58,461 nt of DNA from Prolixibacteraceae bacterium (lineage in GTDB: Bacteria; Bacteroidota; Bacteroidia; Bacteroidales; Prolixibacteraceae). Under the pieces are notes generated by a model. It saw nothing but the letters and a program-made list of their open reading frames with translations, was not told the DNA's origin and searched no databases. The stretch spans positions 1-58,461 of the forward strand of contig JALOCD010000007.1 of NCBI GenBank assembly GCA_023228025.1, in the 5' to 3' direction. Both the position numbers and the translations under genes were made by a program. This document shows positions 51,878-58,461 of the stretch, in pieces (position 1 is the first letter of the stretch; each line of letters starts with the position of its first letter).

Positions 51878-53149
51878 TTATTTTAAATCGAATCCCAAAT
51901 CGGTACGGTAATACATTCCGTCAAAATAAATCTTTTCAGTATTCTTGTAACTAATCGCCAGCGCATCGTCTATCGAGCCGGCAAGTGAACTAACTGCAAG
52001 AACGCGGCCGCCATTGGTTAAGACCATCTCGCCATCCAGTTTTGTCCCTGCATGAAATACCACACTATCTTCAACCGAACCGAGGTTTCTTATTTTTTTA
52101 CCCTTCTCATAATTCCCGGGGTAACCGCCAGCTACTACCATTACCGTGACTGCAGTCCTGGAATCGATTACAAGGCTTCTTTCATCCAGGTTTCCTTGAG
52201 CTACCCCTTCCAGGAGATCGACCAGATCAGATTGAATGCGCATCATCACAGCCTCCGTTTCAGGATCACCCATTCTAACATTGTATTCAATCAGGTAGGG
52301 TTCGCCCTCGCAACTCATCAATCCAAGAAAAATAAACCCTTTGAAATCGATGTTTTCCTTACGTAAACCCTTAATGGTCGGAATCACCATGCGCTCTTCC
52401 ACTTTCCGCATAAATTCAGGCGTGGCAAACGGTACCGGCGAAATGGCGCCCATCCCACCGGTATTCAGTCCGGTATCGCCTTCCCCGATTCGTTTGTAGT
52501 CCTTTGCTTCGGGTAAAATTTTGTAATGGGCACCATCCGTCAGCACAAAAACGGAACATTCCACACCGGAAAGAAATTCTTCAATGACCACTGTCGAACT
52601 TGCACTGCCAAAAAGGCCGTTCAACATCTCCTGGAGGGAATGAATGGCTTCATGAAGGTGTTCGATGATCAGCACTCCCTTCCCTGCGGCCAATCCATCA
52701 GCTTTTAATACATACGGTGCCTTTACGCTCTGCAGAAATTCTATGCCCTCCTCCAGATTTCCTTGATGTACCGTGAAATATTTCGCAGTCGGTATGCCAT
52801 TCCTGACCATAAATTCCTTGGCGAACTCTTTGCTCCCTTCCAGGCGGGCGCCTTGGCTGCCCGGACCGATCACCGGTATCACCTTTAACTTTTCATCTGC
52901 GAGGAAAAAATCGTGAATACCGGCAACCAACGGAATTTCAGGACCTACCACAACCATCTCGATCCGGTTCTCGAGAACTGCTCCCCTGATCGCAGAAAAA
53001 TCAGTCGTATCAATCGCGAGATTTTGGCCCAATGCAGAGGTCCCTGCATTTCCAGGGGCAATGAAAAGATTGTCTAATTTGTTGCTTTGCTTCAGTTTCC
53101 AGGCAAAAGCATGCTCCCTTCCTCCCGATCCTATGATTAAAATGTTCAT
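51878..53149 (-). CDS. purD: Phosphoribosylamine-glycine ligase
   Basis: This is a 423-residue ATP-grasp enzyme joining phosphoribosylamine and glycine to GAR, the second step of purine synthesis, in the cytosol. Motifs: MNILIIGSGGREHAFAWKL at the N terminus, VVGPEIPLVAGI, the ATP-grasp loop LKADGLAAGKGVLI, and YNVRMGDPETEAVMMRI, followed by the C-terminal NVLAVSSLAGSIDDAL-type tail (here RVLAVSSLAGSIDDALA). Length is typical. The start is divergent from the rbsK promoter region, and a membrane protein gene follows closely. Confidence 0.97.
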   Translation of the reverse strand: MNILIIGSGGREHAFAWKLKQSNKLDNLFIAPGNAGTSALGQNLAIDTTDFSAIRGAVLENRIEMVVVGPEIPLVAGIHDFFLADEKLKVIPVIGPGSQGARLEGSKEFAKEFMVRNGIPTAKYFTVHQGNLEEGIEFLQSVKAPYVLKADGLAAGKGVLIIEHLHEAIHSLQEMLNGLFGSASSTVVIEEFLSGVECSVFVLTDGAHYKILPEAKDYKRIGEGDTGLNTGGMGAISPVPFATPEFMRKVEERMVIPTIKGLRKENIDFKGFIFLGLMSCEGEPYLIEYNVRMGDPETEAVMMRIQSDLVDLLEGVAQGNLDERSLVIDSRTAVTVMVVAGGYPGNYEKGKKIRNLGSVEDSVVFHAGTKLDGEMVLTNGGRVLAVSSLAGSIDDALAISYKNTEKIYFDGMYYRTDLGFDLK

Positions 53150-53229
53150 TTAATGTTGTATTGAAAGTGCAAAATAACGAAGATTTTCCTTTATAGAAGT
53201 ATGGAAACTGCCTTTACTGAAATTTATCC

Positions 53230-53237
53230 TATATTTG
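53230..53237 (+). promoter_or_regulatory. Bacteroidota -7 box (TATATTTG) for rbsK
   Basis: TATATTTG matches TAnnTTTG, about 135 bases upstream of the rbsK ATG. Transcription would begin near 53243, at the left arm of a 21-bp inverted repeat, so most of that repeat would be in the mRNA leader. Confidence 0.6.
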
Positions 53238-53238
53238 A

Positions 53239-53365
53239 GTGAACTAAAGTGACTAAAGTTGGAACTCCAAACTGTTGTAGCAATTTTGCGTATATCGAAT
53301 TACTTTAGTCACTTTAGTTCACTTTAGCTCACTTTAGTCATTCTAGTTCACTTTAGTCACTTTCA
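53239..53365 (+). repeat. ACTTTAGTCAC word array (copy 2) with 21-bp inverted repeat in the rbsK leader
   Basis: 53239-53259 is the exact reverse complement of 53302-53322. The right part continues as a word array (ACTTTAGTTCAC, ACTTTAGCTCAC, ACTTTAGTCAT...) to about 53365, seven bases before ATG 53372. Positions 53301-53333 match 18411-18443 at 32 of 33 bases. Confidence 0.9.
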
Positions 53366-53371
53366 AAAAAT

Positions 53372-54277
53372 ATGGCAAATCAATCTATCGTAGTCCTGGG
53401 CAGTACCAATACCGACATGGTGATCAAAACCACCAAACTGCCTCAACCCGGAGAGACAATCCTTGGCGGTGATTTTCTGATGAACCCCGGTGGGAAAGGG
53501 GCCAACCAGGCCGTTGCAGCAGCACGTTTAAAAGGAAACATAACGCTTGTTGCAAAAACCGGTGAAGACCTGTTTGGCTTGCAGGCCAAAAAACTTTTTC
53601 AGGCAGAGAAACTGAATACCGACTTTCTTTTTACCGACCCGGAATCGCCTTCAGGAATTGCATTGATCACAGTGGATGAGCAAGCAGAAAACTGCATTGT
53701 AGTCGCCCCAGGGGCCAATGCCCGGTTGCTACGCGCCGACGTTGACAAAGCCGCAGGGGCTATAAACACTGCTGAAATTATCCTGATGCAACTTGAAATA
53801 CCACTGGATACCGTCTGCTATGCTGCCGAAATTGCCTATCATGCAGGCAAGAAAGTGATCCTCAATCCGGCGCCGGCCCAGCCATTGCCTGATGAACTTC
53901 TAAAGATGCTCTACATGATTACCCCAAACGAAACCGAGGCGGAATTGCTGACAGGGATTCGGGTTATTGATGTTTCATCTGCCGAAACGGCTGCCCGCAA
54001 ATTGCTGGAAAAAGGCGTTCAGGTCGTCGTTGTGACCCTTGGCAGCAAAGGAGCCTTATTGGTTACTAGCGAACAATGCCAATTGATTCCAACTTTCAAG
54101 GTAAAAGCTGTTGATACCACAGCAGCCGGCGATTGTTTCAATGGTGCGCTGGCCGTAGCAATTGCGGAAGGTTCCGACCTGGTAAGTGCAATAACTTTTG
54201 CCAACAAGGCCGCCTCCATTTCGGTAACCCGGATGGGCGCCCAGGCATCGGCTCCCTACCGGCATGAGGTTGTTTAA
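53372..54277 (+). CDS. rbsK: Ribokinase
   Basis: The 301-residue PfkB-family kinase phosphorylates ribose to ribose-5-phosphate in the cytosol. Signatures: MANQSIVVLGSTNTDMVIKT, the PfkB-1 motif GGKGANQAVAAARL, LNPAPAQPLPDELL, and the PfkB-2 motif DTTAAGDCFNGALAVAI with the catalytic Asp. The two-glycine hinge (here LGGDFLMNPGGKG) is kept. Length is normal. It heads a cluster with a nucleoside hydrolase, an ADP-ribosylglycohydrolase-family lipoprotein and a transporter, so its ribose probably comes from nucleosides or ADP-ribose. Its leader carries a strong inverted repeat. Confidence 0.95.
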   Translation: MANQSIVVLGSTNTDMVIKTTKLPQPGETILGGDFLMNPGGKGANQAVAAARLKGNITLVAKTGEDLFGLQAKKLFQAEKLNTDFLFTDPESPSGIALITVDEQAENCIVVAPGANARLLRADVDKAAGAINTAEIILMQLEIPLDTVCYAAEIAYHAGKKVILNPAPAQPLPDELLKMLYMITPNETEAELLTGIRVIDVSSAETAARKLLEKGVQVVVVTLGSKGALLVTSEQCQLIPTFKVKAVDTTAAGDCFNGALAVAIAEGSDLVSAITFANKAASISVTRMGAQASAPYRHEVV

Positions 54278-54324
54278 CCTCTACGAGGTAAAGTTTCGTT
54301 GATTACCTAAGCAAATCGTTTGGC

Positions 54325-55329
54325 ATGAAAAATTCCGTTGCCTTTCTCTTACTACTTTGTATTTGGATGTTTCTATCCTGCACCACTCTGCGAAAACCTG
54401 AATCTTCCGGTCCAATCAAAATCATCCTCGACACAGATATCGGTCCGGATTTCGATGATGTGGGGGCTGTGGCCGTTCTTCATGCCATGGCCGACAGCGG
54501 CAAGGTTGAAATTCTTGGGATCATGGCAAGCAACAAGGACACACTAGTTGTACCGACCATCGATGTGTTGAACACCTATTTCGGGAGACCAACCATCCCG
54601 GTAGGCGCTCCCAAAGCGAAAGGGGTCGAGATTGGCTCAATAAAGCATTGGCCGGATTCCATTGTGGCACGCTACCCGCACACAATCCGGTCGACCAGCG
54701 ATGCGACTGACGCCGTAACCCAATACCGCAAAATACTATCGGCCCAGCCCGATGGGTCGGTCATCATCGTTTCAATCGGGTTTATCACCAACCTCAACAA
54801 TCTTTTGCAATCACCTTCTGATCAGATCAGTAATCTCAGCGGGACTGAACTGGTGGCTAAAAAAGTTAAAAAACTTGTCTCGATGGCTGGCTGGTTCCCG
54901 AAAGGCAAGGAGTACAATGTCTACATGGATTCCACCGCATCAAAATATTGTTTCGAACACTGGCCAACCCCTGTGACCTTCACCGGATTTGAAATTGGGG
55001 AAAAAGTTAAAACCGGATTAAAATTGATGCGTAGTACTGTCCGTTCCAATCCCGTGAAAGATGCCTTCCGGATCGCTATGGCCGGATCCAATGAGAATCT
55101 GAACGGACACATGAGCTGGGACCAAACGGCTGTTCTCATCGCAATATATGGATTTGAACCCTTTTTTACTACCGTAAAAGGCACCATGAAGGTGAGCCCG
55201 GATGGCAGCAATACCTGGGATGAAAATCCTGAAGGATCGCAGTGCTATGTTAAAATGAAAATGAGTCCGGATAGTCTTGCAGCGTTTATCGAGAAGCGAA
55301 TGATGCACGAGCAGGTGAAAAAGGATTAA
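54325..55329 (+). CDS. Inosine-uridine-type nucleoside hydrolase lipoprotein
   Basis: The 334-residue product has a lipoprotein signal (MKNSVAFLLLLCIWMFLS then Cys), so it acts in the periplasm or at the outer membrane. The N-terminal calcium site of the IU_nuc_hydro family is present as ILDTDIGPDFDDVGAVAVL, and later pieces (SIGFITNLNNLL, and MSWDQTAVLIAI replacing the usual HDPLA-type site) fit the family. It would split nucleosides into ribose and base outside the cytosol. It is 47 bases after rbsK and precedes the ADP-ribosylglycohydrolase-family gene, matching the nucleoside hydrolase of Bacteroides rus ribose loci. Confidence 0.9.
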   Translation: MKNSVAFLLLLCIWMFLSCTTLRKPESSGPIKIILDTDIGPDFDDVGAVAVLHAMADSGKVEILGIMASNKDTLVVPTIDVLNTYFGRPTIPVGAPKAKGVEIGSIKHWPDSIVARYPHTIRSTSDATDAVTQYRKILSAQPDGSVIIVSIGFITNLNNLLQSPSDQISNLSGTELVAKKVKKLVSMAGWFPKGKEYNVYMDSTASKYCFEHWPTPVTFTGFEIGEKVKTGLKLMRSTVRSNPVKDAFRIAMAGSNENLNGHMSWDQTAVLIAIYGFEPFFTTVKGTMKVSPDGSNTWDENPEGSQCYVKMKMSPDSLAAFIEKRMMHEQVKKD

Positions 55330-55330
55330 G

Positions 55331-55569
55331 GAACGACTAGGATGACTGGGACGACTAGGACGATGAGACAGAATGAGGAAAAAAGCTCCGGTCCCTGAGC
55401 TTGTCGAAGGGTCGGAGGGGAATGTGAAAATTGGAAAATGTGAAAATTAATCTGGCAATGAAAAATCAAATGACAACATTCGAAATTCTCCTGATTGTCT
55501 TAATTGTCCTGGCTGTCCCAAATAAAAAAGGAAAAAGAAATAATGACTATAATTAACAACACACTAATT
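55331..55569. repeat. Mosaic intergenic repeats with REP-like palindrome copy 3
   Basis: The gap holds GACTGGGACGACTAGGACGA words (about 55335-55365), the REP-like palindrome (CCGGTCCCTGAGCTTGTCGA..., 55388-55415), a GTGAAAATTGGAAAATGTG array (55421-55448, shared with 57256-57292 inverted), and an inverted echo of the first words (GTCCTGGCTGTCCC, about 55489-55522). Confidence 0.8.
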
Positions 55570-57147
55570 ATGAAACACTTAAATATTTTTACACTAGCCC
55601 TCATAGGATTGCTTTTATCCTGCAACAAGCCGGATCTTACGATTCGAACCATTGCTCCTAATGTGCTAAAAGATAAAATAGCCGGAGGATGGGCCGGAAA
55701 AATCCTTGGTGTCACCTATGGCGCACCTACCGAATTCCGTGCCCAGGGACGCACGTTCGAGGAGGCAATCCGCTGGGCCCCAAAAGATGCCATTGGTGCA
55801 CTCTCCCAGGATGATCTCTATGTACAGCTCACCTTTTTGATGACGATGGACCAGTTTGGCATTGATGCACCGGCAAAAAAATACCAGGAGCTGTTTGCCA
55901 AATCGGGTTACATGCTCTGGCATGCCAATGCGCAGTCGCGCAAAAATTACTTCGACAGTATCTTCCCACCCAAATCAGGCGCTCCTGAATTCAATTTTCA
56001 TGCCAACGACATCGACTTTCAGATCGAAGCCGACTACATTGGGTTTATGTCGCCGGGGATGCCCAACAGCGCTGCCAAACTTGCAGATAAGATTGGCCAC
56101 ATCATGAACTACGGCGATGGCGTCTACGGTGGCGTTTTTCTTTCCGCCCTTTATGCCGAGGCGTTTTTCGAAAAGGATATCCGCAAAATTGTGGAAAAAG
56201 CCCTCCGCTCATTGCCTGCTGAATCTGACTATGCCAAAGTTCTTGGTGATGTGTTGATGCTGAAAGATAAAAACCCAACCGACTGGCATGCTTCCTGGAA
56301 AGCGCTGGAAGACAAATGGGGTAAAACGCACATATGTGCCGCAGGTGAGGCATTCAACATCGATGCCAAATTTAACGGCGCCTTTATTGTGATGGGACTT
56401 CTCTATGGAGGTGGGGATGTGATGAAGACCATGGAGATCACCACCCGCTGTGGTCAGGATTCTGATTGTAATCCATCCAATGCAATGGCTATTTTGGGCG
56501 TTATCAACGGCTTTAGCCACCTGCCCGAAGCCATGCAAAAGAGCGTCACCGAAATGCAGGACTCACTATTCATCTTTACCAATTATATTTTCAGGAAAGC
56601 TGTAGACAAAACCTACCAATATGCCGTTAACCATGTTGTGGCAGAAGGCGGCGCCGTTACCTCGGACAAGATTAATGTCAAAATTCAGGACCCGGTTCCG
56701 GCTCCCCTCGAAGTCAGCTTTCCAAAGATGGTACTGAGCGAAAAAGTTTCCATCTTTGATGTAAAGAGGTGGAAACTTTCGGGCAATTGGCAGCCTTTTC
56801 AATTGCCGGATGAATACACTGCCGTGAAGGCCAAACAGGCAAAATTTGCGTCAAAAAAAGGTGATGCCCTCGAATTCGGTTTTGAAGGAACGGCCATCTC
56901 CCTCGAAGGTAACTGGAAGAAGGATGCAGGCAAAGCAGAACTCTATATCGATGGCAAATTGCATAACTCCTTCGATACCTATTTCTATTACAACAAACAG
57001 GAGCAAACCCCAATAAATATCTGCCATGCACTCAATCTGTCCCCCGGTAAACATACCCTAAAAATCGTGGTAACCGGTGATAAAAAACCGGAGGCGCTGG
57101 ATAGCAGGATTTATATATCCGATGCGCTTGTTTTCAAAGAAAAGTGA
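55570..57147 (+). CDS. ADP-ribosylglycohydrolase family lipoprotein
   Basis: ATG 55570 (MKHLNIFTLALIGLLLS then Cys) gives a lipoprotein signal and 525 residues; the start 22 codons earlier is rejected. Residues ~35-370 form an ADP_ribosyl_GH domain: AGGWAGKILGVTYGAPTEF, LSQDDLYVQLTFL (first acidic metal ligands), and RCGQDSDCNPSNAMAILG (C-terminal metal-site aspartates). A C-terminal ~120-residue beta-rich domain (ISLEGNWKKDAGKAELYIDG, LSPGKHTLKIVV) may bind carbohydrate. The family removes ADP-ribose or related groups; the surface location suggests nutrient use rather than signalling. Context with a nucleoside hydrolase, ribokinase and transporter points to ribose scavenging. Confidence 0.88.
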   Translation: MKHLNIFTLALIGLLLSCNKPDLTIRTIAPNVLKDKIAGGWAGKILGVTYGAPTEFRAQGRTFEEAIRWAPKDAIGALSQDDLYVQLTFLMTMDQFGIDAPAKKYQELFAKSGYMLWHANAQSRKNYFDSIFPPKSGAPEFNFHANDIDFQIEADYIGFMSPGMPNSAAKLADKIGHIMNYGDGVYGGVFLSALYAEAFFEKDIRKIVEKALRSLPAESDYAKVLGDVLMLKDKNPTDWHASWKALEDKWGKTHICAAGEAFNIDAKFNGAFIVMGLLYGGGDVMKTMEITTRCGQDSDCNPSNAMAILGVINGFSHLPEAMQKSVTEMQDSLFIFTNYIFRKAVDKTYQYAVNHVVAEGGAVTSDKINVKIQDPVPAPLEVSFPKMVLSEKVSIFDVKRWKLSGNWQPFQLPDEYTAVKAKQAKFASKKGDALEFGFEGTAISLEGNWKKDAGKAELYIDGKLHNSFDTYFYYNKQEQTPINICHALNLSPGKHTLKIVVTGDKKPEALDSRIYISDALVFKEK

Positions 57148-57152
57148 AATTA

Positions 57153-57292
57153 AATATGGAAATTGGAAAATGTGGAAATTGGGAAATATGGAAATGTGGA
57201 AATTTAGCCACATTTGAGACAATTATTGATTATTTAGTACAATCTTGCATTCAGTCAATTTTCACATTTACACATTTTCCAATTTTCACATT
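57153..57292. repeat. GGAAAATGTG word palindrome between ADP-ribosylglycohydrolase and transporter genes
   Basis: Left tract 57153-57210 (GGAAATTGGAAAATGTGG words) is largely complementary to 57256-57292. The right arm's complement shares 22 identical bases with 55421-55442, on the other side of the preceding gene. Confidence 0.8.
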
Positions 57293-57327
57293 ACAGGACT
57301 TTATTATTATAACTAAATATCAACACT

Positions 57328-58326
57328 ATGTACATCGTCGAAAATTACACATTGGCTGTCGTTCTGACATTCGTGACCATGCTTTGCTGGGGTTCGTGGG
57401 CCAACACCCAGAAACTCGCTGAGAAATCCTGGCGTTTTGAACTCTTTTACTGGGATTATGTGATTGGCATCGTTCTGATGTCGCTCCTTTTTGCCTTTAC
57501 GCTGGGAAGTGTTGGCGATCAGGGGCGCGATTTTCTGACTGATTTTAAGCAGGCTGATTCGTCCAACATTCAAAAGGCAATATTGGGAGGTGTCATCTTC
57601 AATGCTGCCAATATCCTTGTTGCTGCCGCTATCGCCATTGCCGGCATGTCTGTAGCCTTCCCGGTAGGGATTGGCATCGCACTTGTTTTAGGCGTGATCA
57701 TCAACTATATCGCAACTCCTCAGGGTAATGCAGTTTGGCTGTTTGCGGGTGTCGGCCTCGTTACCCTAGCCATCGTGATTGATGCGCTCGCCTATCGAAG
57801 GAAAGCGTCTCAGGCCATGAAAGTACCAACCAAAGGAATTGTGCTTTCCCTTGTTGGCGGAGTGATGATGGCCTTGTTTTACCGGTTTGTAGCCAGTTCA
57901 ATGGCGACTGACTTTGTCCATCCTCAACCAGGTTTCCTGACACCTTATACGGCAACGGTCTTTTTCTCCCTGGGGATTTTGCTCAGCAACCTTCTTTTCA
58001 ATACCATTTTGATGAAGAAGCCGTTTGAAGGAACTCCGGTAAGTTATACTCAATATTTCAAAGGCGGATTGAAAGAGCATCTGACAGGCATCCTTGGAGG
58101 AATGATCTGGTGTATCGGCATGTCTTTGAGCATCATCGCTGCCGGCAAAGCCGGATTCCCTATCTCCTATGGTCTGGGCCAGGGTGCAACCCTCGTCGCC
58201 GCATTGTGGGGCGTATTTATCTGGAAGGAGTTCAAAGGATCAAAGGGAACTTCCGGATTACTGACAGCCATGTTCCTTCTTTTTGTGGTCGGAATCGGCT
58301 TAATAATTTACGCCGGCAGCCACTGA
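57328..58326 (+). CDS. DMT/GRP-type sugar or nucleoside transporter
   Basis: The 332-residue protein has about ten membrane helices (for example LAVVLTFVTMLCWGSWANTQ, GVIFNAANILVAAAIAIAGM, GIGIALVLGVIINYI, VFFSLGILLSNLLF, ILGGMIWCIGMSLSIIAAGK). MLCWGSWANTQKL at the start and two similar halves fit the drug/metabolite transporter superfamily, in the branch near glucose/ribose uptake (GRP) and ureide permeases. It would move ribose or a nucleoside product across the inner membrane for the ribokinase. It is 180 bases after the ADP-ribosylglycohydrolase gene and ends with a terminator, closing the cluster within this window. Substrate inferred only from neighbours. Confidence 0.88.
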   Translation: MYIVENYTLAVVLTFVTMLCWGSWANTQKLAEKSWRFELFYWDYVIGIVLMSLLFAFTLGSVGDQGRDFLTDFKQADSSNIQKAILGGVIFNAANILVAAAIAIAGMSVAFPVGIGIALVLGVIINYIATPQGNAVWLFAGVGLVTLAIVIDALAYRRKASQAMKVPTKGIVLSLVGGVMMALFYRFVASSMATDFVHPQPGFLTPYTATVFFSLGILLSNLLFNTILMKKPFEGTPVSYTQYFKGGLKEHLTGILGGMIWCIGMSLSIIAAGKAGFPISYGLGQGATLVAALWGVFIWKEFKGSKGTSGLLTAMFLLFVVGIGLIIYAGSH

Positions 58327-58336
58327 AAAAAATCAA

Positions 58337-58373
58337 AAAAAAGAGGGCGTCTAAAAAAGGATGCCCTCTTTTT
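58337..58373 (+). terminator. Intrinsic terminator after the transporter gene
   Basis: AAAGAGGGCGTC and GGATGCCCTCTTT pair (one G-T) around an A-rich loop and are followed by five T. It ends the ribose cluster. Confidence 0.9.
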
Positions 58374-58461
58374 ATGCTTCAAATCGCAGAAAAATTCGGA
58401 ACGAGAATAAATTCTGACAACCATTCTTGAACTTTCAGTTTGAAGTCTAAAATTGAGTTTT

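Noticed and set aside
1..58461. tRNA, rRNA and insertion sequence genes
   Set aside because: None was recognised on reading the intergenic regions on both strands; a dedicated search (for example for cloverleaf folds) was not possible here.

Overview
The window looks like a chromosomal segment of a Bacteroidota (class Bacteroidia) genome. The signs are the Bacteroidota promoter box TAnnTTTG upstream of many genes, no clear Shine-Dalgarno sites, lipoproteins with short N-terminal signals, a type IX secretion (T9SS) type B sorting domain on a giant adhesin, a PorP/SprF-type outer-membrane partner, a GH92 alpha-mannosidase, FISUMP and DUF2807 proteins, and the DapL route to diaminopimelate. A marine, sediment or gut lineage such as Marinilabiliales/Prolixibacteraceae is a guess. 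No rRNA, tRNA, CRISPR array, prophage or intact insertion sequence was recognised.

Layout. 1-5.2 kb: the 3' end of a LytS-type sensor kinase, a gene-poor stretch with one likely 51-aa membrane protein, a secreted GH92 glycosidase and a small lipoprotein. 5.3-12.7 kb: core genes trxA, dnaE, rpsP and rimM, with a lipoprotein and a DUF2807 protein. 12.7-20.3 kb: tsaC, a glycosyltransferase, and the lysine/DAP group lysA - dapF-like | dapL, then a carboxypeptidase-regulatory-like protein and a threonine/serine dehydratase. The dapF-like product has serine at both catalytic cysteine positions. 20.5-40.7 kb: cell-surface region with a PorT-like barrel, a FISUMP lipoprotein, a PorP/SprF protein and a 5650-residue T9SS adhesin built from 32 PKD-like and 14 Ig-like repeats, which fall into higher-order super-repeats. 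41-53 kb: housekeeping genes ruvC, hinT-like, greA, a Rieske-like lipoprotein, ahcY, ribF, a thioredoxin-fold lipoprotein, lpxH, a FabH-like synthase, rmuC, a DUF6427-like membrane protein and purD. 53.3-58.4 kb: a ribose/nucleoside salvage cluster of ribokinase, nucleoside hydrolase, ADP-ribosylglycohydrolase-family lipoprotein and a DMT/GRP-type transporter, resembling the enzyme part of the Bacteroides rus ribose locus.

The main non-coding theme is an unusual density of intergenic inverted repeats made of short repeated words. Some are dispersed: a CTGAGC...TCGAAGGG palindrome occurs three times, an ACTTTAGTCAC word array twice, and GGATAAAG-armed elements twice between convergent genes, with stop codons lying inside the arms. 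A second theme is leader architecture: greA appears to have a promoter, then an intrinsic terminator, then the ORF, and ruvC, ribF and lpxH appear to start at non-ATG codons a few bases after their promoters.

All assignments come from reading the sequence and recalling family features. No database search or folding program was run.
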